Below are positions 1 to 8,222 of a DNA stretch of 46,805 bases, piece by piece; the stretch's first letter is position 1; every line of letters starts with the position of its first letter. The position numbers and the translations under genes were made by a program. The notes below the pieces were generated by a model. The model made no database searches and was not told the DNA's origin. It worked only from the letters and a program-made list of their open reading frames with translations. The stretch lies in NCBI GenBank assembly GCA_020060765.1, contig JAGUZQ010000028.1:1-46805 (forward strand), read 5' to 3'. The DNA is from Planctomycetota bacterium (GTDB lineage: Bacteria > Planctomycetota > SZUA-567).

Positions 1-642
1 CTGCGGCGGCGGGGGCGGCGGCGGAGCGGCGACCACGGGCGTGGCGTTGTCATAGCCGTGTTCCTGGTTAAGCCTGCCGATTACCAGTCCCGCCAGCGCT
101 TTCAGCGTGGGGAAAACCCCGTCCCCGGCAATGGCGACGGCGGGGTAATTGGGCGCGTTCCACTTGTTGAGCTGCTTGTTCAGCTCCTCTTCCGAAAGCA
201 CACCCTCCAGGTCGCGTTTGTTCCATTGCAGCACCAGCGGGATGTTGTTGATGTCGATCCCGTTCTCGCGCAGATTATCCTCCAGGTCTTCCAGGCTCTG
301 CCGGTTTTCGTCCATCATGTCGGCCTGGCTGTCGGCGACAAAGACCAGTCCGTCGGCGCCCTGCAATACGAGTTTGCGCGTGGCCTTGTAATAGACCTGT
401 CCGGGAACGGTATAGAGCTGGAATTTGGTGTTCATGCCCGCGACTTTGCCCAGATCCAGCGGCAGGAAGTCGAAGAACAGCGTCCGGTCGGTTTCCGTGG
501 CGATAGACATCATCTCGCCGATCTGACCCTTGGGCGCCTTCTCATGGATTTTTTCCAGATTGGTGGTTTTGCCGCTGCGGCCGGGGCCGTAGTAGACAAT
601 CTTGACGTTGACTTCGCGGTTGGCGAAATTGATTTGAACCAT
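1..642 (-). CDS. mglA: MglA-like small GTPase (3' end beyond window)
   Basis: Ras-like GTPase of the MglA family, which sets cell polarity and controls gliding/twitching motility in Myxococcus-type systems. The frame opens with ATG at 642 and stays open to the left edge, so 214 codons are seen and the stop lies outside. Visible motifs are the P-loop GPGRSGKTT (residues 19-27), the switch region with ATETDRTLFFD, TVPGQ (about 79-83) and the base-specificity motif WNKRDL. MglA proteins end near residue 195; here the frame runs on into a proline-only stretch at the edge, so the protein has a Pro-rich extension. It is the last gene of a cluster with two roadblock-domain genes, the usual partners (MglB-type GAPs) of such GTPases. 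Family assignment is firm; the process it controls in this organism is inferred. Confidence 0.9.
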   Translation of the reverse strand, partial: MVQINFANREVNVKIVYYGPGRSGKTTNLEKIHEKAPKGQIGEMMSIATETDRTLFFDFLPLDLGKVAGMNTKFQLYTVPGQVYYKATRKLVLQGADGLVFVADSQADMMDENRQSLEDLEDNLRENGIDINNIPLVLQWNKRDLEGVLSEEELNKQLNKWNAPNYPAVAIAGDGVFPTLKALAGLVIGRLNQEHGYDNATPVVAAPPPPPPPQ

Positions 643-658
643 GTGAAAAAATCCTTTG

Positions 659-1006
659 TCAACTGCTGAAAAGCGCGGCCAGTTCCGTCGCCTTCTCGTC
701 TAATTCGATCAGGATCATGCCCATGTTGGCGTCCTTGCGTACCAGCGTGAGCAACAGAGCCGAGGCCACCGGCAGCAACACCACGCTGCCCCCCGAGCCG
801 TTCATCACGAAGCGGGTGAGCTGGCCCTGCGCCAATCTTTGCAGCGTGCCTGAAAGCGCGGATGCCACGCTGGAGGCGACTGCGCCGAGAGTGCTTTCGT
901 CCTCTCCCTCCGCCAGATCGGAAGCGATGGGCAGGCCGTCGGCGCCGACGAGAATCACTCCCCGTACGCCGTAAATCTTGTTGATTTTGCGCAAAACGTC
1001 TTTCAC
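659..1006 (-). CDS. Roadblock/LC7 domain protein (MglB-like)
   Basis: Protein of 115 residues that is one roadblock/LC7 domain: the beginning GVRGVILVGADGLPIASDL is the typical first strand-turn-strand, followed by helix and GGSVVLLPV strands. Roadblock proteins dimerise and act as GAPs or scaffolds for MglA-type GTPases, and this gene lies 16 bp upstream of such a GTPase. The start is GTG at 1006; an ATG two bases upstream in another frame meets TGA at once, and the in-frame TAG of the preceding gene (1019-1021) excludes an earlier start. The 12-bp spacing to the upstream stop suggests translational coupling. It is probably the GAP of the neighbouring GTPase, by inference from context. Confidence 0.88.
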   Translation of the reverse strand: MKDVLRKINKIYGVRGVILVGADGLPIASDLAEGEDESTLGAVASSVASALSGTLQRLAQGQLTRFVMNGSGGSVVLLPVASALLLTLVRKDANMGMILIELDEKATELAALFSS

Positions 1007-1018
1007 ATCCGCATCCGT

Positions 1019-2110
1019 CTAATGGTGAACGTCGATGACCCGTTCGGCGAAAGTATGGATCGCCCTTTGCAGCAGGCCAGCCTTGGTTTCCTCTGTCGCG
1101 AAAACGCCCATCGTCATTTCCGCCACTTCAAGCACGTGTACGCGACCCTGTTCGCTGTCGATGATTCCTTCCTCGAATTCGCCCAGGGTCAGCCCCTGCG
1201 CGCACTCGTTCACGGAGCGGCAGAGATTAGTGAGCAGCGCCGCGACCAGATCCTCGTTCATGCCGTCGGGGAGATCGCTGGCGATGACCAGGCCGTAAGG
1301 GTCTATCAGGATGGTGCCCCGCACTCCCGCCACGCGCCGGATCTGCTTGATCTCCAGGTGCAGGCTGGTGCCCACGCCGCTGTCCTTCTTGCCGTCCTGG
1401 GTCTGGACTCCCGGTATCTGCACGGTTTTCATCTTGTCGCTTTTGTCGCCGACCGGCGCAGTGACGGTTGGGGAGGAAGCGGAAACATCGGTTTTCTTGC
1501 TGTTGAGATTTGCCAGTTTTTCCACGATCTTTTCGTCGTTGGGGGCGAAGAAGCGGATTTTCTCCAGTGCCTGGCGGCTTTTTTCGATCTGCCCGCTGTC
1601 GAGGTAGGCGTCGGCCAGAAGCTGCATGGCGTTATAGTTGTATTCGTCCAGGGACACCGCTTTTTCCAAGTTCTGCAATGCCTCGTTCAGATTTTCGCGG
1701 GCGAGGGCGATCTTGCCCTTGATATACCACAACCCGCCGTAATCGGGATAGGAGCGCTCTCCCCGGCGGCAGACCTCTCCGGCGGCGTCCCAATCCTTGT
1801 CCTTTAGATAAAGTTCCGCCAGCCTGGCGTAGAGAATGGGGCTGGGGTATTGTTCGATGCGGCTGCGCAGGCGTTCCTTGTCGGCCTCGCGGTGGACGCG
1901 GTCGGCGTTTTCGCAGGCGCGGGTCAACTCCTCGCTGTTGGGGAAAAGCTCGGCGCCCTTGCGGGTGATTTCCTGCGCTTTGCTTTCCTCGCCGGTTTCC
2001 CGGTAAAGCTGGGAGAGGCGCAGAAACAGGCTGGGAGCCGGAGACGAATCCAGCAATTCCTCCAGGCGGCCTATTTCGCGCCCATTCAGAATGTTTTTTA
2101 GAAAACCCAT
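1019..2110 (-). CDS. TPR protein with C-terminal roadblock/LC7 domain
   Basis: Protein of 363 residues with two parts. The first 200 or so residues are helical repeats of TPR type (for example LWYIKGKIALARENLNEAL and AMQLLADAYLDSGQIEKSRQ). After a Ser/Thr/Lys-rich linker with KTVQIPGVQTQ, the last 120 residues form a roadblock domain (VRGTILIDPYGLVIASDLPDG), closely resembling the next gene product. The ATG at 2110 is preferred over the one at 2221 because the latter falls on the predicted promoter and its extra residues look non-coding; GGGGGACAGGC precedes 2110. First gene of the roadblock/GTPase cluster. It may link the GTPase switch to other proteins through the TPRs; that role is inferred. 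Confidence 0.87.
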   Translation of the reverse strand: MGFLKNILNGREIGRLEELLDSSPAPSLFLRLSQLYRETGEESKAQEITRKGAELFPNSEELTRACENADRVHREADKERLRSRIEQYPSPILYARLAELYLKDKDWDAAGEVCRRGERSYPDYGGLWYIKGKIALARENLNEALQNLEKAVSLDEYNYNAMQLLADAYLDSGQIEKSRQALEKIRFFAPNDEKIVEKLANLNSKKTDVSASSPTVTAPVGDKSDKMKTVQIPGVQTQDGKKDSGVGTSLHLEIKQIRRVAGVRGTILIDPYGLVIASDLPDGMNEDLVAALLTNLCRSVNECAQGLTLGEFEEGIIDSEQGRVHVLEVAEMTMGVFATEETKAGLLQRAIHTFAERVIDVHH

Positions 2111-2223
2111 GCCTGTCCCCCGAGGACACATTTCCCTCGTCTGGTTATTTCCGAGGCCGATTATGGCGCACGAATCAGGCGGAGTGTAAACCGCCAACCG
2201 CTGCCGCGAAAATGGCCGCATAC

Positions 2224-2252
2224 ATGCTATTGCCGACCGGCGATTCTGTCAA
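2224..2252 (-). promoter_or_regulatory. Sigma70-type promoter of the roadblock/GTPase cluster
   Basis: Read on the minus strand, TTGACA (2252-2247), a 17-base spacer and TAGCAT (2229-2224). Transcription would start near 2217, giving a leader of about 107 bases before the ATG at 2110. This supports the downstream start for the TPR-roadblock gene. Confidence 0.65.
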
Positions 2253-2286
2253 GCGGCAAAAGGGCAACTATAGCCGTATTATTACC

Positions 2287-4245
2287 TTACCATTTCAGCA
2301 ACGCGAAAGAACGGGAATCCTTGAGGGATATTTCCAGTTTGCCGCCGGATATTTTCGTTTCTGTCCTGGTATCGGACAAGATGGTTTCCGGTTTGGCACT
2401 GCCGGAGAAGGGTAGCGGTATCCTGGCGCTGGAAATTTTGCCTGCCTCGCGGTAAATAACGGCATAACCGTGCCGGTCAAGGATGCTGGCAAAGCCGGTG
2501 ATGCTTTTGCCGTCAGGCTCCTGCCCGATGGGATAGACGTCTCCCTTGACGATGGAATCCCGATGTTCCTTATAGGCGGCGAAAACTATCGCGTATTCGT
2601 CCAGAAGTTCTTTTGGTGTACGCGAAGGCTGCAACCACGCCAGCGGGGAGCCGAACAGCGACAGCGCTGCGCAATACTTGCCGCCATAGAGAAGCGGGCT
2701 GTGGGGATCGTTGTCGCGGTAGCTGAATTTTTCCGGATCGCCGAATTCTGCCGGGTCAAACATGAAATTAGGGACTTCGACCTGGATCAGATGCGGCGGA
2801 ATGAAGTGCGACAATTTCCAGAAATTACGCAAGGTGTTGTTGGGGTGATATTTCCGGAGGCAGTCCTGCGGTGACTGCGGATAGCGGTTGGCGGGGAAGA
2901 CGGGACCGAACTCCGGGGAGTAGAGAAAGCCCAGCCGGATTCCCGCCGTCACGTCGAGATTGAAGCGAACCTTGCCGCCGGTCTGGCGGTAAACCGTGCG
3001 CAGAAGATTATCAAGGTTGATTTCCGCCTCCCGCGAACGGTGGTAAACCCCGTCGATTTTAATATAATCAATGCCGTACTTGCGGTGGAAAGCGGTCAGT
3101 ATCTCGCTTTCGGTTTTCCAGTTGCGGTATTCCTCGTTTACATTAGGCGCAAACCACAAGCCGATATTGACGCCGGTTTTTCTGGCAACCTGTTTGATCC
3201 GGTCGAATCCCTGGGGGAACTTTTTTCGGTCGATTTTCCAGAACGACTTGTCGGTGACCCTGCCAAGAATAGTCAGGTCGGGCAGAAAGCCGCCAGCCTG
3301 CCAGCCGTCGTCGATCTGGTAATGGGTGGCGCCGAGTTTGGCCGACGCCTCCATTTCCCTGGCGATGAATTTGTCTGAAAAATGCTTGTACAGATATTCA
3401 CCGCCGCCGCCCCAGGGATTGACGATCAGCGCCGCCGGGGAATTGAACGAGACCTGCCAGCGTTTTTTCAGGAAATTGCGCAGCGCCAGCGTCGCGCCGG
3501 TTTCGCCGCCGGAAAAAGGAATCGTAATGAGGGAATGGCTGGTGATCTTTTTGCCGGTGGCGATTTCGCCAGGCTCAATGCCCCAGCCCAGGACGGTGAT
3601 GAGATTGTCTGTGATGCGGAAATTGGCGCGTATTTTCTCGCGCCGGTCGGCAGGCCCCGGACAGACTTTTACCAGGATGAGGCCGGAACCGTCGGGTTTT
3701 TGCGCGCGCAGGATGTTGCCGTCGAGATAAAGCTCATGTCCTTTTTTCAGTTTGTGTGAAGTGAGCTTGACGAATTCGTTGTGCAGGTCGGTGCCGGCGC
3801 GGAAAGAGGCGAGATGAAAAGAGGCGCTGCCGGTTTCGAAAGGGATGGCGTCTAGGATGTCCCTCCGGTTATCCGTGCGCCAGTCGTCTAGAGGAAAACT
3901 CAAAGTGGACACCTCGACAAAAGACTCCCAGCCCGGAGTTTTCGGAAAGATCCGGAAGTTCCAGCTTAGTTCCAGTTTCCTGAAATCGTCAGTGAACCGG
4001 ATCGCCGCGACGGTGTGGGCGGGCAGGAAATCGGTCTGGCGAATATTCTGTTCCGAAACTCCGGCATATTGCAAAGTCGAACGGCTTTGATGGCGGTCTT
4101 CGGTAAGTCCCTGGTAATTCAGGCAGGCGAGGAAAGAGTTTTCCTGATTCGGCGGCAGCAATTGCTTTTTGCCGATAACCCAGTTTCGTTCCAGTCCGGC
4201 GTTGCGAAGAAGCAGAGTCTGTCTGGTTTCACGGAAGTAGAGCAT
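2287..4245 (-). CDS. Alpha-galactosidase-like glycoside hydrolase (GH36/melibiase type)
   Basis: Protein of 652 residues with an N-terminal beta-rich part (to about 265), a TIM-barrel, and a C-terminal beta domain, the GH36 layout. Barrel motifs are YQIDDGWQ (309-316), NIGLWFAPN (360-368) and DYIKIDG (393-399) with the predicted nucleophile D398. The region that in classical GH36 enzymes carries the acid/base Asp after an SGGGR-type motif here reads TAGIRLGFLYSPEFGPVF, followed by NRYP, so the usual acid/base is not evident. No signal peptide is seen, so it is probably cytoplasmic and acts on imported alpha-galactosides. RBS TAAGGA lies before the ATG. It stands alone, divergent from the DUF1015 gene. 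Substrate is unknown. Confidence 0.8.
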   Translation of the reverse strand: MLYFRETRQTLLLRNAGLERNWVIGKKQLLPPNQENSFLACLNYQGLTEDRHQSRSTLQYAGVSEQNIRQTDFLPAHTVAAIRFTDDFRKLELSWNFRIFPKTPGWESFVEVSTLSFPLDDWRTDNRRDILDAIPFETGSASFHLASFRAGTDLHNEFVKLTSHKLKKGHELYLDGNILRAQKPDGSGLILVKVCPGPADRREKIRANFRITDNLITVLGWGIEPGEIATGKKITSHSLITIPFSGGETGATLALRNFLKKRWQVSFNSPAALIVNPWGGGGEYLYKHFSDKFIAREMEASAKLGATHYQIDDGWQAGGFLPDLTILGRVTDKSFWKIDRKKFPQGFDRIKQVARKTGVNIGLWFAPNVNEEYRNWKTESEILTAFHRKYGIDYIKIDGVYHRSREAEINLDNLLRTVYRQTGGKVRFNLDVTAGIRLGFLYSPEFGPVFPANRYPQSPQDCLRKYHPNNTLRNFWKLSHFIPPHLIQVEVPNFMFDPAEFGDPEKFSYRDNDPHSPLLYGGKYCAALSLFGSPLAWLQPSRTPKELLDEYAIVFAAYKEHRDSIVKGDVYPIGQEPDGKSITGFASILDRHGYAVIYREAGKISSARIPLPFSGSAKPETILSDTRTETKISGGKLEISLKDSRSFALLKW

Positions 4246-4361
4246 ATTGTTTTCCTTAAAATAAAAGCGAAGAGTTGGCGCAATAATAACAAATGCCGTA
4301 AAAGTTAGGAGAAAAAAAAAGCCGGGCGAGGGGATATTTTTCCAATCGCTTCAGCAAACTG

Positions 4362-4390
4362 TGGACAAAAACCGTGGCAGTCATTACAGT
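4362..4390 (+). promoter_or_regulatory. Probable promoter for the DUF1015 gene group
   Basis: TGGACA (4362-4367), 17 bases, TACAGT (4385-4390). The start would fall near 4397, about 50 bases before the ATG at 4450. It sits in the divergent gap 4246-4449, which otherwise holds an A-run (4312-4320) and the RBS of the alpha-galactosidase gene. Confidence 0.45.
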
Positions 4391-4449
4391 ATGGTAAAAG
4401 TCGCGGCAAGTGCGCGAATCGCAATCTATCAAAATCATAGGAGCAGGAA

Positions 4450-5802
4450 ATGAATTTCGATAATATCGGTTTGCAGGCACCGAGAATTCTACTTCCCCGC
4501 GAGGGAACCGACATGACGGCGTGGGCGGTGGTGGCGTGTGACCAGTATACTTCCGAACCGGAATACTGGCGGAATGCCGGAACCCTGGTGGGCGGCAAGC
4601 CCTCCACCCTGAACCTGATTTATCCGGAAGTCTATCTCGAAAGCGGCAACGGCCCGCAGATAATTTCCTCCATCAACCGCAAGATGCGCGAGTATCTCTC
4701 CCTCGACGTGTTGGAGGAAAAGAACCCGGGCTTTGTGCTGGTGGATCGTAAAACCTCGCACGCGCCCAGCCGCAAGGGATTGGTGGTCGCTCTTGACCTG
4801 GAGTGTTACGATTACACGCCAGGATCGAAAACCCTGATCCGCGCTACCGAAGGCACAATTATCGAGCGCATTCCGCCGCGCGTGGAAATCCGCAAGGACG
4901 CACCCGTGGAACTGCCGCACATCATGGTGCTGATCGACGATCCGGAAAAAACCGTGATCGAGCCGCTGTTCGCGGAAAAGCTGGAGAAACTGTACGACTT
5001 TGATCTCATGGCCGACAGCGGTTCGATCAGGGGATACCTGGTTGATAATGAAAAACTGCTCCGGCAGGTGGCGGGAAATCTGGCAAAGCTGGCGGATCAG
5101 GAATATTTCAACCGTAAGTATAATGTAAAGGACAAGGGGGTAATGCTGTACGCCATGGGCGACGGCAATCACTCTCTGGCCACCGCCAAGGCGATCTGGG
5201 AAAAAATGAAAAAAGACGCGGGCGACCCGGCGTCGGTGATGAATCATCCCGCCCGGCACGCTCTGGTGGAACTGGTGAATATTCACGACGCGGGGCTTGA
5301 ATTCGAGCCGATCCACCGGGTGCTGTTCAATGTCGATGCGGAGGGTCTGTTGTCGGGATTCGCCGCTTTCCACGAAAAGAACGGCAGCCGGGTAACGGTG
5401 CGTGACCTGCCCGGCAAGGCCGAACTGAACACGGCTATGCGTACTCCGGGAAAGGAAGGGATTCACGCCATTCCTTTTGTCGCGGGCGCGAGCCGGGGGA
5501 TAATTGAAGTGGAAAAACCGGCTAAGACGCTGGTGGTGGCGACGCTGCAGGATTATCTCGATCCATATCTGAAACAGGCTTCCGGCACTACTATCGACTA
5601 CGTACACGGCGCGGAGGTGGTGTCGCGCCTCGGCGGGAAAGACGGCAATATCGGGTTCTTCCTCCCCGCGATTGACAAGAGCTCATTTTTCCGCACCATC
5701 ATCGTCGACGGCGTCCTGCCCCGGAAAACCTTTTCCATGGGCGAGGCTGACGAGAAGCGGTTTTATCTGGAATGCCGCCGTATAACCGCCGGGAAAGCGT
5801 AA
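4450..5802 (+). CDS. DUF1015 family protein
   Basis: Protein of 450 residues matching the DUF1015 family throughout: an early ACDQYTSEPEYW block, LIRATEGTI, VLIDDPEKTVIEPL and the strongly conserved YAMGDGNHSLATAKAIWE. The family is widespread in anaerobes and in PVC bacteria, often near serine-metabolism genes, but has no settled biochemical role. The H and D/N residues of MGDGNHS look like an active-site loop. The start has a good RBS (AGGAG at 4440). The next gene begins 8 bp after its stop, so the two are probably co-transcribed. Family call firm; function unknown. Confidence 0.88.
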   Translation: MNFDNIGLQAPRILLPREGTDMTAWAVVACDQYTSEPEYWRNAGTLVGGKPSTLNLIYPEVYLESGNGPQIISSINRKMREYLSLDVLEEKNPGFVLVDRKTSHAPSRKGLVVALDLECYDYTPGSKTLIRATEGTIIERIPPRVEIRKDAPVELPHIMVLIDDPEKTVIEPLFAEKLEKLYDFDLMADSGSIRGYLVDNEKLLRQVAGNLAKLADQEYFNRKYNVKDKGVMLYAMGDGNHSLATAKAIWEKMKKDAGDPASVMNHPARHALVELVNIHDAGLEFEPIHRVLFNVDAEGLLSGFAAFHEKNGSRVTVRDLPGKAELNTAMRTPGKEGIHAIPFVAGASRGIIEVEKPAKTLVVATLQDYLDPYLKQASGTTIDYVHGAEVVSRLGGKDGNIGFFLPAIDKSSFFRTIIVDGVLPRKTFSMGEADEKRFYLECRRITAGKA

Positions 5803-5810
5803 ATCCGCCC

Positions 5811-6563
5811 ATGCCGATGAACTGGAACCATGACAGGCCGCCGAGTTCTCCTTATAAGGCCTATCTGGAAAACAGCTGCTCGCCCATGACGGGGCTGGTG
5901 TTCGCGCTGCCTTTTGTCATTCTCTACCACATCGGAGTCTGGATGATCCGGGAGTCGGGGGAACCTCCGTGGGCTAACGGCGCGGACATCCTCCTGGCGA
6001 AATGGCTATACGCGCTGGGCATAGGCGGGCCAATGATCAGCCTGCTGTTTCTGATCATCGTGCTGTTGATCGCGCAGCAGATTTCCGGTAGGCCCTGGCG
6101 CTGGCGGTCGGGTACGCTGGGATTGATGCTGCTGGAAAGCGTGGTGTTCGCGCTGCCGCCGTTCCTGCTGGGAAACCTGGTGGGGCGGGCGCTGATGGCG
6201 GCGGGAGCGGGTTCTGCCAAGTCGCTGTTCGTCAATCTTATTCTATCGCTTGGGGCGGGAGTGTATGAAGAATTCCTGTTCCGGATGCTGCTGATGGGGT
6301 TGTTTTTTCTGGTTCTGCAAAGGCTATTTCCCCGCAGTAGCGGCTTGGTCTATTTCGTGGCGGTGCTGTCGCAGGCGGTGTTGTTTTCCCTGTTCCACTA
6401 TCTGCCGGGATCGAATGAGGTTTTCGTGTTTCCGGTTTTCGCGTTCAGAACCCTGGCGGGGATTTACTTCGCCTATATCTACCAGGAACGCGGCTTCGGC
6501 ATCGCCGCGGGCAGCCACGCGCTGTACGATGTGATCGCGGTAATGCTTAACGCCTTTAGATAG
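5811..6563 (+). CDS. CPBP/CAAX-type intramembrane metalloprotease
   Basis: Multi-pass membrane protein of about 250 residues with at least six hydrophobic segments. It carries the CPBP (Abi/CAAX protease) signature: EEFLFR (153-158), then FSLFHYLPG (His 196) and AAGSHALYDV (His 236). These Glu/His residues form the glutamate-type metal site of Rce1-like intramembrane proteases. Possible starts are ATG 5811 or 5817; an ATG at 5772 inside the previous gene adds a non-membrane stretch and is less likely. Bacterial members process or protect small peptides or handle membrane stress; no peptide gene is seen nearby, so the substrate is unknown. It follows the DUF1015 gene by 8 bp. Confidence 0.85.
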   Translation: MPMNWNHDRPPSSPYKAYLENSCSPMTGLVFALPFVILYHIGVWMIRESGEPPWANGADILLAKWLYALGIGGPMISLLFLIIVLLIAQQISGRPWRWRSGTLGLMLLESVVFALPPFLLGNLVGRALMAAGAGSAKSLFVNLILSLGAGVYEEFLFRMLLMGLFFLVLQRLFPRSSGLVYFVAVLSQAVLFSLFHYLPGSNEVFVFPVFAFRTLAGIYFAYIYQERGFGIAAGSHALYDVIAVMLNAFR

Positions 6564-6599
6564 CTCTGCTTCAGATAAGATGTTTTTCGGAGACAGAAC

Positions 6600-7433
6600 A
6601 TGAAAGTTATCGAACCGCACATTCACATGATCGCCCGCACCACCCAGGATTACGAGCGGATGGCGCGCATGCACTGCGTGGCGTGCTGCGAACCGGCGTT
6701 CTGGGCGGGTTACGACCGCACCAGCCCGCAGGCGTTTCACGACTACTTTACCCATATCTCCACCTTCGAGCCCACGCGCGCGGCTCAATACATGATCCAA
6801 CACTACTGCTGGGTCTGCATCAATCCCAAGGAAGCGGACGACGTGGAGTTCTCCATGGAAGTAATCAGTTTCATCCCCGAATTTCTGGACAAGCCCACGG
6901 TGCTGGGCATCGGCGAAATCGGGCTGAACAAGAACACGAAAAATGAAATGAAGACTTTCGAACTGCAAGTCGATCTGGCGGTGAAATATAATCAACTGAT
7001 CTGGATTCACACCCCGCACCTTGCCGATAAGAAAAAAGGCGTGACCATGTTGCTGGACTATTTCAAGGGTCGGAGCGATATCGCCCACGGGCGCGTCCTG
7101 TTCGACCACATGGAGGAACACACGATCCGACCGGTGCTGGAAGCGGGGTTCTGGGCGGCGATGACGATTTATCCGACCACGAAAAACAGCCCCGCGCGGG
7201 TGGTGGACACGATCGAACTGTACGGCATGGACAACATCCTGGTCGACGCCTCGGGCGACTGGGGGCCGTCCGATCCGGCAACCCTGCACGACGCGATTTT
7301 CGAGATGCGCCGCCGGGGACACGCCGACGCCGATATAGAAAACGTCTTTTACGACAATCCCTGCCGGTTTCTGGGACAGAATGAGAAGTTTCTGTGCGTG
7401 CCGCACGGGCAGACTACGGCGGGTCGCCGCTGA
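6600..7433 (+). CDS. TatD-like metal-dependent hydrolase
   Basis: Protein of 277 residues of the amidohydrolase/TatD superfamily. Metal-site residues can be traced: PHIHM (H7, H9), GIGEIGLN (E106), WIHTPH (H137), FDH (H170) and VDASGDWG (Asp near 216-220). It departs from DNase TatD in the N-terminal half (many Cys and aromatic residues near HCVACCEPAFW, and HYCWVCINP), so it belongs to a TatD-related subfamily rather than TatD proper. Begins 36 bp after the CPBP gene with RBS GGAGA. The substrate may be a nucleic acid or a small molecule; it is not determined by the sequence. Confidence 0.8.
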   Translation: MKVIEPHIHMIARTTQDYERMARMHCVACCEPAFWAGYDRTSPQAFHDYFTHISTFEPTRAAQYMIQHYCWVCINPKEADDVEFSMEVISFIPEFLDKPTVLGIGEIGLNKNTKNEMKTFELQVDLAVKYNQLIWIHTPHLADKKKGVTMLLDYFKGRSDIAHGRVLFDHMEEHTIRPVLEAGFWAAMTIYPTTKNSPARVVDTIELYGMDNILVDASGDWGPSDPATLHDAIFEMRRRGHADADIENVFYDNPCRFLGQNEKFLCVPHGQTTAGRR

Positions 7434-7466
7434 CACATTAGATACGTTGACGGGTTTTCTTGGCAC

Positions 7467-7620
7467 CGTCATTCCCGCGAAGGCGGGAATCCAGGAGGTG
7501 CAGGCTTATACTGGTGGAAGCGGCTTTTTTGTAAAAGCTTTGCCAGAGTTTTACCCTTGTCGAGTACACAGGTATGAGAAGATTTCACCGCCTGGATTCC
7601 CGCCTGCGCGGGAATGACGT
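7467..7620. repeat. MITE-like unit: inverted pair of ATTCCCGC palindromes
   Basis: Two copies of one element face each other. The left arm (7467-7500) begins CGTCATTCCCGCGAAGGC; the right arm (7586-7620) is its inverse with only a few differences, and both end with a GGCGGTG/GGAGGTG extension. Each arm is itself a hairpin (ATTCCCGC...GCGGGAAT). The 85-base interior has no gene. The same element occurs singly at 9445 and 25654 and as a second pair at 33017-33097. These resemble the REP/dRS3-type repeats common in other bacteria, probably moved in trans by a transposase not in this window. The right arm could also act as a terminator for the upstream gene. Confidence 0.8.
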
Positions 7621-7682
7621 TCGTAATGTTTTGAAAAAGCGGAGTTTTTCGGAGTTCGGAGCGGAGAAATAAGCCAGTCCGC

Positions 7683-7713
7683 CATTTTGCCATTAACCCA
7701 TTAGCCCATTAAC
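7683..7713 (+). repeat. Short direct repeat before the cyclophilin gene
   Basis: The leader of the cyclophilin gene contains three near-identical copies of CCATTAACC/CCATTAGCC in tandem (within 7681-7713), just upstream of the RBS ACAGGAGAA. A binding site or replication slippage product; no function is shown. Confidence 0.4.
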
Positions 7714-7729
7714 CAGGACAGGAGAACTC

Positions 7730-8221
7730 ATGGTCATTTTCGAAACAACGCACGGCAACATCAAAATCGAGGTGGACGAGAAGAAGGCTCCGGTGACGGC
7801 GAAGAACTTTCTCGGCTACGTGAACGACGGCTTTTTCGACGGCGTGATTTTCCACCGCGTGATTCCCGGCTTCGTCATCCAGGGCGGCGGCTTCGACGCG
7901 GAGATGGAGGAGAAGGACACAAAAAAGCCGATCAAGAACGAGGCTGACAACGGTCTGAAAAACCTGCGCGGCACCCTGTCCATGGCGCGCACCTCCGACG
8001 TCAACAGCGCAACTTCGCAGTTCTTCATCAATTTGAAAGACAACGCCATGCTCGACCACGGCGCGCGCGATTTCGGCTACGCGGTGTTCGCGGAAGTGGT
8101 GGAGGGGATGGACGTGGTGGACAAAATCGCCAAAGTCAAGACCGGCAACCACGGCTATCACGACGATGTGCCGGTGAAACCGGTAATCATCAACAAGGCT
8201 TATGTGCAGGAAGCGGAGTAA
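7730..8221 (+). CDS. Cyclophilin-type peptidyl-prolyl cis-trans isomerase
   Basis: Single-domain cyclophilin of 163 residues. Signatures are [13 protein letters not shown] (with the catalytic Arg), [20 protein letters not shown] and the C-terminal [15 protein letters not shown]. No signal peptide, so it is a cytoplasmic PpiB-type foldase catalysing Xaa-Pro isomerisation. Several cyclophilins of this kind carry a Trp in the ligand site; here the equivalent region reads [28 protein letters not shown] stands 5 bases before the ATG. The M20 gene starts one base after the stop, so the two are translationally coupled. Confidence 0.95.
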   Translation: MVIFETTHGNIKIEVDEKKAPVTAKNFLGYVNDGFFDGVIFHRVIPGFVIQGGGFDAEMEEKDTKKPIKNEADNGLKNLRGTLSMARTSDVNSATSQFFINLKDNAMLDHGARDFGYAVFAEVVEGMDVVDKIAKVKTGNHGYHDDVPVKPVIINKAYVQEAE

Positions 8222-8222
8222 C

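Noticed and set aside
4450..7433. DUF1015-CPBP-TatD run as a defence system
   Set aside because: All three families occur widely in ordinary chromosomes, and no toxin, effector or mobile signature accompanies them.
7381..7693. Small open frames across the repeat pair
   Set aside because: They read through the palindromic repeats, with PAKAGIQ/PPSRE-type translations seen wherever such repeats occur.
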